This document shows, in pieces, positions 1 to 8,961 of a stretch of DNA of 64,000 nucleotides. The position numbers and the translations under genes were made by a program. The stretch is taken from NCBI GenBank assembly GCA_903884655.1, contig CAISFO010000094.1, positions 21,671 through 85,670 of the forward strand. Reading direction: 5' to 3'. This DNA comes from an uncultured Holophagaceae bacterium (GTDB taxonomy: Bacteria; Acidobacteriota; Holophagae; Holophagales; Holophagaceae). The stretch's first letter is position 1; every line of letters starts with the position of its first letter. The notes under the pieces were generated by a model. It saw nothing but the letters and a program-made list of their open reading frames with translations. It was not told the DNA's origin and ran no database searches.

Positions 1-348
1 GCGCTTGCGCCAGCGCGTCATCTGCGAGGGATTGATCGGGAAGTGATGCTGGAACATCACCTCGCCGCAGAAGTGCTGCCAGTACGGGTTCTCAACCCAA
101 CCCTTCACCACGTCCTCATCCGACAGGGCGTAGGTGTGCTTGAGCAAGTGCAGCCCCGCCATCAGCCGAATGGGAATCCCGGGGCGCCCAAGGTCCGGCA
201 CATACAGGCGACCAAATTCCTGCGTCAGGTCATCCCAGGGGATCTTCGTCGCCAGCCGCACCAGCTCGTGGTTCGGGTCCAGCGCCAGGTCCAATTCCCA
301 CCCGATCACCGGCTGATCCTTCGTCGTTCGCCTCGGTTTTGGCTTCAT
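1..348 (-). CDS. IS5-family transposase, N-terminal part (cut by window edge)
   Basis: The first 116 codons of a transposase are visible; the rest lies left of the window. The ATG at 348 begins MKPKPRRTTKDQPVIGWELD. The segment matches the DUF772 N-terminal domain of IS5/IS1182-type transposases: a GRPGIPIRLMAGLHLLKHTY stretch near residues 56-75, then the ENPYWQHFCGE region and a terminal SQMTRWRKR. The catalytic DDE residues would lie in the missing part, so activity cannot be judged. It lies 219 bases beyond the end of the AT-rich sugar gene block and is transcribed in the same direction. A 9-bp inverted repeat (gtacaccgg at 351-359, ctggtgtac at 385-393) lies just upstream and could belong to the element end. 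Confidence 0.8.
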   Translation of the reverse strand, partial: MKPKPRRTTKDQPVIGWELDLALDPNHELVRLATKIPWDDLTQEFGRLYVPDLGRPGIPIRLMAGLHLLKHTYALSDEDVVKGWVENPYWQHFCGEVMFQHHFPINPSQMTRWRKR

Positions 349-567
349 GCGTACACCGGAAAAGCGGGGGTCACCCCTACCTTTCTGGTGTACAAGATAT
401 GCGAAAGGTTCCCTTAAATGGTTGCCATATTTAGATCTGCAACTTGTTCAGGGGCGACTGGGCTAGGCCGTCCTGGAATGCACAGCGGCGGATCTGTTAC
501 TGCTGGCGGCCACCCAACACATCGGGCCACTCAGCCATTTATTGGAATCCATTCCAGACGGTTCGAT
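349..567. other. Intergenic gap between IS5 gene and sugar block
   Basis: I see no gene here. It holds the short inverted repeat near 351-393 that may belong to the IS end, and a weak GGAAT/ATTCC dyad near 541-552, downstream of the last gene of the sugar block. Nothing resembles a strong terminator. Confidence 0.4.
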
Positions 568-1512
568 CTATGTTTTGCGATGACTTAACAATTTATCCAG
601 AGATAACTTGATAGAATCCCAGGAAGTAAATTTCGGAGAAAAATCAATTATTTTGTTTTTTTCAAATCCTTGCGAATAATAATATGACTTTATCCCCGTT
701 GGAGAATCGAAAGAATTTTCCTGGAAGGCGACCTTGAGGCCATACTCCCGTTGGCACCTCCCGATCAGGTCAAGCTTGGTAATGGGCTCAAGACTAATTG
801 CATCAATCGCTGCGTTAAGATTCCCGGTCCGAATCACCCCATCGACCAGACGATACAGGTCCGTGGGATGGAAGAAATCGCGAGCTACATCTGTTCTATT
901 GGTAACAAATGAAGAATCCGTCAGCAGCGCGGATGCGATATCTGCAACAAGGAATCCCGTCGTCAAGTCAATGAATTCACTGAAAAAATTAAACAATCGA
1001 ATATCGACAATAGACTTATCGAACAAGGACCGATGATAGGCCTCCGAAGCGAGTTTCGTGATTCGATAGAAATCCACTGGATCAATGGGATCAATAGGCA
1101 ATTGAGCGACATGCCCATCTTGGATGGGACCCGCAAGCTGGCTTCCGTATATGGCGCCGCTTGAAAAGGAAACGACTGGGATGTGTGATTGTTTTTGAAC
1201 AAATACATCAATAAGCCGATCATATAATTGTGTTACGGAAAATAGATTCGATTTGGCTGCTGACACTCCTGCGGGTGTCCCGAAGCCGATGCAGTTAACG
1301 AGGGCATCGCAACGGGAATCCTGGTTGAAGGAATCGATGGGCAGCACTTCGATGGCAGGTTCAACACTGGCGTAGCGTTTTATGAAAGCTTCCGCCCGGG
1401 GCTTGTCGCGAACATACAGGTCGATGCTCCACTTCCCCAACTGGGCGTTCGTGTCCACGAGGCTTTTTGCCAAGTGGCCCGTACCACCCAGGATTGCAAT
1501 TCTCGGAAGCAT
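568..1512 (-). CDS. NAD(P)-dependent epimerase/dehydratase (extended SDR)
   Basis: A 314-residue Rossmann-fold enzyme. The glycine-rich nucleotide motif GGTGHLAKS lies at residues 9-17. A serine-rich strand SFSSGAIYG at 115-123 and the catalytic pair Y149/K153 (YRITK) are intact, as in extended SDRs that reduce, epimerise or dehydrate nucleotide sugars. It is the last gene of the minus-strand sugar block, and its ATG directly abuts the stop of the ThDP enzyme gene, so the two are probably translationally coupled. The substrate is unknown; as terminal gene it may carry out the final reduction of the unusual sugar made by the block. Base composition is AT-richer than the glycogen and respiratory genes. 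Confidence 0.8.
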   Translation of the reverse strand: MLPRIAILGGTGHLAKSLVDTNAQLGKWSIDLYVRDKPRAEAFIKRYASVEPAIEVLPIDSFNQDSRCDALVNCIGFGTPAGVSAAKSNLFSVTQLYDRLIDVFVQKQSHIPVVSFSSGAIYGSQLAGPIQDGHVAQLPIDPIDPVDFYRITKLASEAYHRSLFDKSIVDIRLFNFFSEFIDLTTGFLVADIASALLTDSSFVTNRTDVARDFFHPTDLYRLVDGVIRTGNLNAAIDAISLEPITKLDLIGRCQREYGLKVAFQENSFDSPTGIKSYYYSQGFEKNKIIDFSPKFTSWDSIKLSLDKLLSHRKT

Positions 1513-3315
1513 TCAGATCTCCAGGGCCTCGCGTCGAATTTGCGCAAGTTCTTCCCTCGGCAAGAAGGGTTCCATATCATCCAGCGTCGAGGAGGCCATT
1601 TGTCCATCCTCAAGCCTTCTAGATGACAATTTGGGGAATAAACTCTTATCCGGGTTTATCAATACTTCGACTAGAACGGGCCACGGCTCGTGCAAGGCAG
1701 AGTTGATTCCTTCTCTTAATTCAGCGTTATTGGAAATTCTTAAATACCTGAAACCATATGCTTCAGCAATTCGCTGCAAGTCGGGCATTGAGGTTCCACT
1801 ATCCGTATCACTGCCGACCAGTTTTCCTGAAAAATAATTATGTTGTGTCACGCGTATTGAAAAATATCCTTTATTATTAAAAATAAACAGTACAACCGGT
1901 AGTTTGTTGTGGATGATGGTTTGCAGTTCCTGAATGTTCAATTGAAGTCCGCCATCGCCAACGATGGTCACGGTTCGCTTCAACTGGCCGGCGATGCAGG
2001 CTCCAATGGATGACGGCAACCCATAACCCATGGCGGCGTGCCCTTTGGAGGTGATGTATCGCTGCCCAGCCTTGATTCTGAACATTTGAGTCGTCACGGT
2101 AAAACCGGTGCCAGAACTCCCCGGAACAATGAGATCTCCAGGCTGCATCGCATCAGACAGTTCGTCCGCGAACTTATAGGCGTCCACAAAACACGGATCT
2201 TCGTTGTATTCCGTGATTGTCGGATAGGCCTGCTTGATTTTCTGGCACCAGGCGATCCACCTCTCATGATTGCCGGTAGATTTAAATACCGATGAAAGAA
2301 GACCTATGAACATTCGTGCATCAGCATGTATGGGCAAGGAGACATTCAACGTTTTTTTGGTCAGTTCTTCCTGGTCCACATCCACCATGATCAATTTGGC
2401 TTGTGGGGCGAACGCGGCATAATTATATCCGATATGCTGAATTCCCAGTCTCGCTCCGATGGCAAGAATAAGATCACAATTTTGCAGAATAATATTTGGA
2501 TACCGGGGCCCGTACGAATTGGCCCTCCCGAAAAACAGCGGGAAATCCTCCTCCAAGAGGTCAATCCCGTTCCAGGTGGTCTGAACGGGGATTTGAAGTT
2601 GCGTGAGCAACTTCCTGAAGGACTCCTTGGCTCCAGACAGCCAAATGCCATGTCCACCAATCACCAGTGGCCGCTTGGCTTGGTTCAACAGCTGAAGGAC
2701 CTGCTCCAGTTCAGCTGGGGTCGGTGCCTTTGCCTGCGCTTCGAACCCTTCCACTGCAGGGTCAAACCCCTGCAATTCATCAGGATTGACCAAGGCTCCC
2801 TGGACATCCACTGGAATGTCCAGCCAAACCGGTCCCGGGCGGCCTTCCTTGGCCAAATAGATTGCTTTTTCAAGATGATATTTAATTGTGGATGGATCAA
2901 TAACAGTCTCTGCATACTTCGTGAAGGACTTTACAATGGGCACAATATCGATTTCTTGAAACCCAAGCTGCCTCACCAAGCTGGCCCCTTTGAAGGTGGC
3001 CCGGGAGACTTGCCCCGATATGACCAGCAAGGGAGTCGATTCCAAATAGGCGCCGGATACGCCTGTAATGGCGTTCGTGGAACCAGGACCCGTCGTAACC
3101 AGGACGATGCCGACCGTATTGTTGACCCGGCCATAAGCATCTGCGGCAATGGCAGCCGCTTGCTCGTGATGCATGGCCACGGGAACGATCGAAGTGCACC
3201 GGCCCAGGGCATCACATAGATGCATGATTCCGCCACCACTCAAAAAAAAGCAGTGACGACTACCTGTCAGTTCGAAGAGGCGATTGAATACATAATCCGC
3301 CAACCGGATGTTCAT
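1513..3315 (-). CDS. Thiamine-diphosphate enzyme, acetolactate-synthase-like
   Basis: A 600-residue protein with the full three-domain layout of the acetolactate synthase/pyruvate oxidase family. The N-terminal Pyr domain has the catalytic glutamate E51 in MHHEQAAA. The central domain spans about 200-340. The C-terminal PP domain carries the ThDP/Mg signature GDGG (453-456) with NN at 480-481. No regulatory subunit or other branched-chain amino-acid gene is nearby, which argues against housekeeping IlvB. In nucleotide-sugar clusters such enzymes can transfer a two-carbon unit from pyruvate to a keto sugar (YerE in yersiniose synthesis is the described case); that role here is inference. The ATG overlaps the preceding stop by four bases (ATGA). 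An IolD-like hydrolase is the main alternative. Confidence 0.82.
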   Translation of the reverse strand: MNIRLADYVFNRLFELTGSRHCFFLSGGGIMHLCDALGRCTSIVPVAMHHEQAAAIAADAYGRVNNTVGIVLVTTGPGSTNAITGVSGAYLESTPLLVISGQVSRATFKGASLVRQLGFQEIDIVPIVKSFTKYAETVIDPSTIKYHLEKAIYLAKEGRPGPVWLDIPVDVQGALVNPDELQGFDPAVEGFEAQAKAPTPAELEQVLQLLNQAKRPLVIGGHGIWLSGAKESFRKLLTQLQIPVQTTWNGIDLLEEDFPLFFGRANSYGPRYPNIILQNCDLILAIGARLGIQHIGYNYAAFAPQAKLIMVDVDQEELTKKTLNVSLPIHADARMFIGLLSSVFKSTGNHERWIAWCQKIKQAYPTITEYNEDPCFVDAYKFADELSDAMQPGDLIVPGSSGTGFTVTTQMFRIKAGQRYITSKGHAAMGYGLPSSIGACIAGQLKRTVTIVGDGGLQLNIQELQTIIHNKLPVVLFIFNNKGYFSIRVTQHNYFSGKLVGSDTDSGTSMPDLQRIAEAYGFRYLRISNNAELREGINSALHEPWPVLVEVLINPDKSLFPKLSSRRLEDGQMASSTLDDMEPFLPREELAQIRREALEI

Positions 3316-4070
3316 TCAGAACTCCGAGTGGTCTTCTCCTGTTTCCCTATGAATGCTTCGACGTCGTTGATGTCCCTAGGACCATCAATGAATTGCCAAT
3401 AACCTTCATGTTTATAATAGTATGCTTTTCCTTTTTCAGCGGAAACATGGAGAAAATCGTTTTCGAAATGATAATTTGTGGATGGATTGTCTACGGCCAG
3501 AAAGGCTTCACATTCAACAAAGTAAAATCCACCAGAAACAATATTATTTTCAATGATTGGTTTCTTTGAGAAGCCTCTTACACGTGGCGAAAAAACATCA
3601 TGACCAATGACCTTGAATCTGGTCGGCAAGTTCACAGCAGTCATCGTGACTTCGGCCTGTTTGGCTTCATGCAATTTCAAGACTTCCTCAAGAGGCACAT
3701 CTGAAATCGTATCGATATAAGATATAGCAATTGTCCCTGTTTTCTTACCAAGGTAAGCCAAGGCCTGCCTGACTCGAGATCCGGTCGAATCGATGCCTCC
3801 TGTATAGATCAACTGTATTTTGATGGGGACATCAGGGACGAGAGATCTGACCTGTTGGATTAAGGCAAGGTCCTCCTGGATGGATTCAAAGCCTTCTCCG
3901 GCACAAATATAAAAATCGCTGAATCCGGAGTTGATATATTTATTAATAATGTGTATCACAAGTGGAATTCCATTGATTCTAATGGAACCTTTAGGTATGT
4001 ACCCCCTTCCGAAGTTGACTGGTTTACCTCCGGCCAGAACCACAACTGGAATCGACTCATGGGTCATCAT
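3312..4070 (-). CDS. Sugar-phosphate nucleotidyltransferase (cytidylyltransferase-like)
   Basis: A 252-residue GT-A fold nucleotidyltransferase. The N-terminal signature VVLAGGKPVNFGRGYIPKGS (residues 10-29) places the nucleotide loop LAGG at 12-15 and the conserved lysine near 27. It is closest in style to glucose-1-phosphate cytidylyltransferase, but the loop differs from the canonical GxGxR version in the rfbF product at 10029-10799. It therefore probably activates a different sugar or alditol phosphate rather than duplicating RfbF. An AGGAG ribosome site sits nine bases before the ATG at 4070. Placement next to phosphatase-like and mannitol-dehydrogenase-like genes would fit a CDP-alditol route (inference). 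Confidence 0.75.
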   Translation of the reverse strand: MMTHESIPVVVLAGGKPVNFGRGYIPKGSIRINGIPLVIHIINKYINSGFSDFYICAGEGFESIQEDLALIQQVRSLVPDVPIKIQLIYTGGIDSTGSRVRQALAYLGKKTGTIAISYIDTISDVPLEEVLKLHEAKQAEVTMTAVNLPTRFKVIGHDVFSPRVRGFSKKPIIENNIVSGGFYFVECEAFLAVDNPSTNYHFENDFLHVSAEKGKAYYYKHEGYWQFIDGPRDINDVEAFIGKQEKTTRSSE

Positions 4071-4084
4071 TGATATCGCTCCTG

Positions 4085-4879
4085 CTAGATCGATCCTATG
4101 AATGGTTGAAATTCCGACCGGACTTCCTCAATGATCGCTGGATGACCCACGACAAAACTGATCCGCCCACTTGGGTCAATCGGTGAGGTCACCACCTGGC
4201 ACCCGGCGGCCTTGGCGATGGCAAGTGGCCCCGCCACATCCCAGATTTTGTTATTCAATCCATAGGACAGGCCAAACCTACCGGCGGCAGTGTAACAAAT
4301 GTTCCCTGAGGCAGATCCAAGCCTCAGTGCCCCCTTGCTTCGATCATTGAGGCTGCCGAAGAGGAGAAACTCCCTTTCTCGCTCGACTCCGCGGGCCGTC
4401 GACGGAGACGAGAATGAGGCCGCCACCAATGAGGCTCGAAGAGTCTTTGGCAGGACCTTCAAGCGCACTTCATTCAGGTAGGCAATATCCTGATTGATCG
4501 TATAGAAAAGTTCCTTGGTTGCAGGCATTCCAAAGGCACCGGCAAAAAATTCTCCCGCCTTCAGCGCCCCTAGTGAAATTCCATAAAACGGGATATTTTC
4601 GGAATAATTGGCTGTTCCATCAATTGGATCCAAGACCCAACAAATTTCAGCGTTCCTTAATATTTCAAAATTATTTTCCTTCTCTTCTGATATAACAGGC
4701 CAGCCCGACTCATGTAATCCACGAAGCATAACGGTTTGGATGGCCAAGTCCGCTTCAGAAACCACGTCTCTAGCGGTCTCCTTTTCGGAAAAGGTCATGT
4801 TCTTTCCGGAAAATGATTCGAAGAAAATCAAGGCATTGCTCACGGCCTGAGCACATCTACCATGGACTGAATCTAACAT
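4085..4879 (-). CDS. Inositol monophosphatase family protein
   Basis: A 264-residue member of the Mg-dependent FIG/IMPase superfamily. All metal motifs are present: EE at 65-66, DPIDGT at 84-89 and WDVAG at 213-217. The family dephosphorylates inositol phosphates, sugar phosphates or 3'-phosphoadenosine compounds; the substrate here is unknown. Start choice: the ATG at 4879 has a GAGG seven bases upstream and overlaps the preceding stop by seven bases; an in-frame GTG at 4888 is the alternative. It sits in the middle of the AT-rich sugar block, where it may remove a phosphate from an alditol or cyclitol intermediate (inference). Confidence 0.82.
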   Translation of the reverse strand: MLDSVHGRCAQAVSNALIFFESFSGKNMTFSEKETARDVVSEADLAIQTVMLRGLHESGWPVISEEKENNFEILRNAEICWVLDPIDGTANYSENIPFYGISLGALKAGEFFAGAFGMPATKELFYTINQDIAYLNEVRLKVLPKTLRASLVAASFSSPSTARGVEREREFLLFGSLNDRSKGALRLGSASGNICYTAAGRFGLSYGLNNKIWDVAGPLAIAKAAGCQVVTSPIDPSGRISFVVGHPAIIEEVRSEFQPFIGSI

Positions 4880-6000
4880 GGCTTGCACCTCATCACTTCC
4901 TCCAACTGATCCACCAATGTGACAAAGTTTGATGAGAGCAGCTCTTCTAAGACTTCCCCTTTCCGAAGCTTCAATAGATAGCTTAAGACAATTGCAGGTG
5001 AAAGATATTTAATTGCAAATGCTATGTGATTATCTTGATCAGATTCATTCTTATACAGCAGTGCAGCAGTGATACCCAACAACAGATTGATCGGAACATA
5101 ACCAAGTTTGAGGCACATCAACGCCGCACCGACCAGTCGCCCATTGAGTTCAAGTTTGCGAAAGGGTTCCCTTGCAACACGAGAAATCGGGTCACAAAGT
5201 TCCCGGTTGCTGAACCTATCCAGTTCCTTGGCCGCGTACCAATCGAGAAAATCATGGGGTATATCCCAAGTAAGTTTCAGTGCTCGCAGCATTTCATTCA
5301 TGGCGCCTTCGACAATTTTGCGAGCCTTGGGCACTCCCATTGGGTCGTGCACATATTTCTGTTCGAGCAGTGAACCAAGATAGGCAGCTATGCAATGCGG
5401 TGTGTTGTGCAAATACAGTTTTGCCGCCCATTGATTCTTCAGTTCCAGCTCATCGCAATAAATGATTCGACCTGCGACGGCTTTGGCACGCGCATCAACG
5501 AACATCTCACCGTCTTCGGTGTGCAGTGCCAGCGGGTCCTTCTGTAGATTCTCCAATGAGGCTGTATTTGAAGCGATGACATCCGGAATCGCGAAAAAGA
5601 CGTTTTCCCGTCCGACTGCGACTCTCACAAGCTCTACCGTCTTGTCATCATTTTCCAGCAGGACGATGGGACACGTGAACCTTTTCAGGACCTTGGAAGC
5701 CAGCACGACATTTCGCGGCCCGACTGCCATGTAGCAGGTGACCGGATCAGGGCACTGGACGGTCTGAAATTCGTCGATCGTGTAGGCTTGATCGACCATG
5801 AATTTCTTCCCGACCAGGCCTTTGCCCTTCATGGTCATATAACTCGTAAAATAGCCCTGTTCCTTAAGCTTCCTGATGAGTTCGACATTCTGATCCACAA
5901 GAATGAGGTTGTAGCGATTGTCCTCGAACGTCCAGGGAAGGTAACCTCTGCCGATCGCCCCGGCTCCCACGATCACAATTGTTTCCTTCAAATCGCTCAT
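4873..6000 (-). CDS. Mannitol-dehydrogenase-like polyol/ketose oxidoreductase
   Basis: A 375-residue protein with an N-terminal Rossmann motif IVGAGAIGRGY (about residues 10-20) followed by DQN at the end of the second strand, as in long-chain mannitol and mannitol-1-phosphate 5-dehydrogenases. The C-terminal half looks like the matching helical domain (conserved KLYLHNTPHC near 198-207). The family interconverts ketoses and alditols, often as phosphates, with NAD(H). The ATG at 6000 overlaps the preceding stop (ATGA) and has GGAG six bases upstream; a GTG at 6012 is a weaker alternative. No PTS or mannitol uptake genes are near, so a biosynthetic role in the sugar block is more likely than mannitol catabolism (inference). 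Confidence 0.72.
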   Translation of the reverse strand: MSDLKETIVIVGAGAIGRGYLPWTFEDNRYNLILVDQNVELIRKLKEQGYFTSYMTMKGKGLVGKKFMVDQAYTIDEFQTVQCPDPVTCYMAVGPRNVVLASKVLKRFTCPIVLLENDDKTVELVRVAVGRENVFFAIPDVIASNTASLENLQKDPLALHTEDGEMFVDARAKAVAGRIIYCDELELKNQWAAKLYLHNTPHCIAAYLGSLLEQKYVHDPMGVPKARKIVEGAMNEMLRALKLTWDIPHDFLDWYAAKELDRFSNRELCDPISRVAREPFRKLELNGRLVGAALMCLKLGYVPINLLLGITAALLYKNESDQDNHIAFAIKYLSPAIVLSYLLKLRKGEVLEELLSSNFVTLVDQLEEVMRCKPC

Positions 6001-7316
6001 GAATGTCTCCACAAGGTGCCATCTGGATAATGGAAATTCATGATCGCATCCTCCTTCATTCCTACAATATAGCCAGGCATTGAGGGCAATGGTATTTTCC
6101 CATTAACAACACGACTTGGCTGGATGAAATACTGCGAGCAGAAATTGACTTGTTCAACCCTGACCTTATCCAGTGGTGCACCCAGCGCAATGTAATTCCA
6201 TGCAGCCAGGTGGGGAACCAGTTCATCCAGTCCGCTTCCTCCTGCGTGAGGACAGACGGGAATTCCATATTTCCTGGCAACCAGCATGATCAGGATGTTT
6301 TCCATCGGACCGATCACTCTGCATGCATCAATCTGGAAACGATCGATGGCACCGCACTCCATCATCTGAGCTGCCACATGGGAATTTGGACAATTTTCCC
6401 CGGTCACCACGTCGATGTTGAGTGCCTTTATTCGATCACGAATCCACTTGTGTCCACTGATGCTGTCTGGTGCCGTGGGCTCCTCGATCCAGGTAAGGTC
6501 ATACTTCGATAGCGCCGTCACCCATTCAACCGCCACTGGTGGCGACCAGACCTGATTCGCATCAACACATAGATCGATGGTCGAACCAAAGTGCTTTCTC
6601 ACGGCTTCTATTCGCTTCAAGTCCACATCGAGATCAACACCCACTTTCATCTTGAACAATCGAATTCCATTTTTTTGCCGAACATCTGAAATTTGAGCAA
6701 TTAGATCCTCAACCGAGGAGCCGATCCAGGTTGTGAAATAGGCAGGTAAGCCGTCTAACTCCAGCTTTTTCTTTCTATCATCAATTCCACTTCGATTCTG
6801 TTCAAGCAACAGCAGGGCTTCTGATTTATTTAGCAAGTGTTCAACATACCTGAAATCTATCATTTCTATCAATTCGATAGGTTCCAGTTGGAGCAGCACC
6901 TCCCAAAGAGGTTTATTGAGGAATTTCGCATACAAATCAAAAACGGCGTTTGCCAATGCCCCGGCCGCCATATGATAGGGTCCACAATTGGGACCGATCC
7001 ATCGGCTTTGAATGGGGTTGGCAAGCTTGCGCCAGACATGCGAAAAATTAGCTATGATTTCATAAAGAGAAATTCCCTTGATTAAAGGGAACAGCTCTTC
7101 TGCTGCAGAACAGATGTGTTCGTTTCCCTTTCCCAGCGAAAATCCAATCCCGACCCCTCTTAAAGGTGTATTGGTGATTAGTTCCACATAGGGGTTCGAA
7201 TAATCCGTGTGCGGGTTGTTTGCATCCGAGCCAGGCCCACCCTCATGAAAACGAAAGCGAACGTCCTTGATGTCGACGGCAAGAATCTTCACGTTTTTCA
7301 GAGCAGGGTCGATCAA
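5997..7316 (-). CDS. Enolase-superfamily acid-sugar dehydratase, L-fuconate-dehydratase-like
   Basis: A 439-residue member of the mandelate racemase subgroup. The N-terminus has the FucD-type pattern of a DVRF segment followed by GSDANNPHTDYSNPYV (about 29-44). Catalytic residues line up with those known for L-fuconate dehydratase: KMK at 222-224, metal ligands D252, E278 and E307, and D330/H357 as the dyad. Such enzymes remove water from sugar acids to give 2-keto-3-deoxy acids. The start is a TTG at 7316 supported by AGGAG six bases upstream. It heads the tightly overlapping AT-rich block. No fucose uptake, fuconolactonase or aldolase genes are present, so simple L-fucose catabolism is not supported. 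Confidence 0.82.
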   Translation of the reverse strand: MIDPALKNVKILAVDIKDVRFRFHEGGPGSDANNPHTDYSNPYVELITNTPLRGVGIGFSLGKGNEHICSAAEELFPLIKGISLYEIIANFSHVWRKLANPIQSRWIGPNCGPYHMAAGALANAVFDLYAKFLNKPLWEVLLQLEPIELIEMIDFRYVEHLLNKSEALLLLEQNRSGIDDRKKKLELDGLPAYFTTWIGSSVEDLIAQISDVRQKNGIRLFKMKVGVDLDVDLKRIEAVRKHFGSTIDLCVDANQVWSPPVAVEWVTALSKYDLTWIEEPTAPDSISGHKWIRDRIKALNIDVVTGENCPNSHVAAQMMECGAIDRFQIDACRVIGPMENILIMLVARKYGIPVCPHAGGSGLDELVPHLAAWNYIALGAPLDKVRVEQVNFCSQYFIQPSRVVNGKIPLPSMPGYIVGMKEDAIMNFHYPDGTLWRHS

Positions 7317-7643
7317 GAACGGCTCCTGTTGTTAATTCAACAAACCCAGTTGTAATTTTAAAATTTGCTCCATTATCGATGAATACAGTAGCGTCCGAGC
7401 CCACTGCCAGATTACCGACCTGATCACGCCCCGCCCTGGCTTGTTTCCACGAGAAGTCCCGCTCAGGTAACACAAGACAGGAGTAGATCCTCAGGCATCG
7501 TCTGTTCCAAACCGGTGAGGGCCTCAAGCACCTTATGCCTCCTCCTGTCGGGTAGAACAACTTGAATGCACCTCCTATCTACTTAAAAAACAACGTCTTG
7601 CTTTCATCGGCACCCGGCGGTGCTGGATTAAGAAAGGATCGCA
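7317..7643. other. Gap between rfbH and the AT-rich block, with coding-like debris
   Basis: No intact gene is convincing. On the minus strand a short frame ending near 7470 reads as a natural-looking peptide (VVLPDRRRHKVLEALTGLEQ and about ten more residues), and another frame near 7330-7430 gives NLAVGSDATVFIDNGANFK, reminiscent of a left-handed beta-helix acyltransferase start. These may be fragments of decayed genes. The gap is also where base composition changes from high GC (rfbH) to AT-richer (FucD-like gene). Confidence 0.35.
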
Positions 7644-8957
7644 TCAGACCCCAAAGAAGGTCTTGAGGGAGCTGACCACGAAATCAAGGGCCTCCTGGGT
7701 GAGCCCGGGATATACCCCCAGCCAGAAGGTCTGGTTCATGATGCGGTTTGTATTATCGAGACTGCCATGCACCCGGTAGGCGCGCCCCTCGAAATAGGGC
7801 TGGTGGAGCAGGTTCCCTCCGAACAGCAGGCGAGTGCCGATGCGCCGCTGATCCAGAAACCGGAGGAGCTCAACTCGATCGCCCTTGCCCTCCCGGAGGG
7901 TGAGCAGGAATCCGAACCAGGATGGATCGCTCTTCGGAGTTGCCTCGGGCAAAACCAGGAAGTCCTCCAGGACGGACAACTGCTCCTTCAAGTAGGCGGC
8001 GTTGCGTTTGCGGGCCTCGATGAATCCGGGCAGTCGTTCCAGTTGGGCCAGTCCGCAGGCGGCCTGCATGTCCGTGATCTTGAGGTTGAAGCCGGCGTGC
8101 GAATAGATGTACTTGTGGTCGTAGCCCGGGGGCAGGCCACCAAGCTTCCAGCCGAAGCGGTTCCGGCAGGTATTGTCGTGGCCCGGGGGGCACCAGCAAT
8201 CCCGGCCCCAATCACGGAACGACTCCACGATCCTCTGCAGTTCCGCATCCTGGGTGAAGACGGCCCCGCCTTCGCCCATGGTGATGTGGTGGGCAGGGTA
8301 GAAGCTCAGAGTACCGATGTGCCCGAACGTGCCCACCAGCTTGCCAGCGTAGGTTGATCCAAGGGCGTCACAGCAGTCTTCCACCACCCACAGGTTGTAC
8401 TTCCTGGCGATCCTCATGACCTCATCCAGATCAAAGGGGTTGCCAAGGGTGTGGGCGATGACGATGGCCCGGGTCCTGGGGCCCACCGCCGCCTCGATCT
8501 GCGAGGCGTCGATGTTGTAGGTGGGCAGGGTCACGTCCACGAACACCGGCACCAGACCATATTGCAGGATGGGATTGACGGTGGTCGGGAAACTGGCTGC
8601 CACCGTGATGACTTCGTCCCCTGGTTTCAGGGCCCGGTCGCCAAGCTTCGTCGAGGTCAGGGCTGCCACCGCCAGTAGATTTGCGGAGGAGCCAGAATTG
8701 ACTGTGCGGACGAAACGGACCCCCAGGAACTGGGCCAGACCCGCCTCGAACTTGTCGTTGAACCTCCCTGTGGTCAGCCAGCCATCCAGGGCGGCCTCCA
8801 CCATGTTCTGGATCTCGGACGCGCCCAATACCTTGCCTGCCGGGGGTACGACCGTGGTGCCCGGCTCGAAGGCCTTCGGCGCAAGTGAAAGCTCGGTGTA
8901 GCGCTCCACGAGTTCAAGGATTTGTGCGCGGAGCTGGATCTCGGTCAAGGGGATCAT
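7644..8957 (-). CDS. rfbH: CDP-4-keto-6-deoxy-D-glucose 3-dehydrase (E1, RfbH/DdhC type)
   Basis: A 437-residue PMP/iron-sulfur dehydrase of the DegT/DnrJ fold. It removes the C3 hydroxyl of CDP-4-keto-6-deoxyglucose on the way to 3,6-dideoxyhexoses. The hallmark of E1 is present: the usual PLP-binding lysine is replaced by histidine in [12 protein letters not shown] (HH at 223-224). Other motifs are SGSSAN (88-93), EDCCDALGS (193-201) and a cysteine-containing [13 protein letters not shown] region that fits the [2Fe-2S] site. The ATG at 8957 has AGGA eight bases upstream and lies four bases after the rfbG stop; an upstream in-frame start at 8990 is less likely. The E3 reductase partner (DdhD/AscD) is not seen in the window. 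Confidence 0.93.
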   Translation of the reverse strand: MIPLTEIQLRAQILELVERYTELSLAPKAFEPGTTVVPPAGKVLGASEIQNMVEAALDGWLTTGRFNDKFEAGLAQFLGVRFVRTVNSGSSANLLAVAALTSTKLGDRALKPGDEVITVAASFPTTVNPILQYGLVPVFVDVTLPTYNIDASQIEAAVGPRTRAIVIAHTLGNPFDLDEVMRIARKYNLWVVEDCCDALGSTYAGKLVGTFGHIGTLSFYPAHHITMGEGGAVFTQDAELQRIVESFRDWGRDCWCPPGHDNTCRNRFGWKLGGLPPGYDHKYIYSHAGFNLKITDMQAACGLAQLERLPGFIEARKRNAAYLKEQLSVLEDFLVLPEATPKSDPSWFGFLLTLREGKGDRVELLRFLDQRRIGTRLLFGGNLLHQPYFEGRAYRVHGSLDNTNRIMNQTFWLGVYPGLTQEALDFVVSSLKTFFGV

Positions 8958-8961
8958 GGTT

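Noticed and set aside
1513..3315. Branched-chain amino-acid acetolactate synthase (ilvB)
   Set aside because: No ilvN or ilvC is adjacent and the gene is embedded in a sugar block; only family-level assignment is supported.
5997..7316. L-fucose catabolic operon
   Set aside because: The dehydratase resembles FucD, but no fucose transporter, dehydrogenase/lactonase pair or KDPG-type aldolase is nearby, and neighbours are sugar-activation genes.
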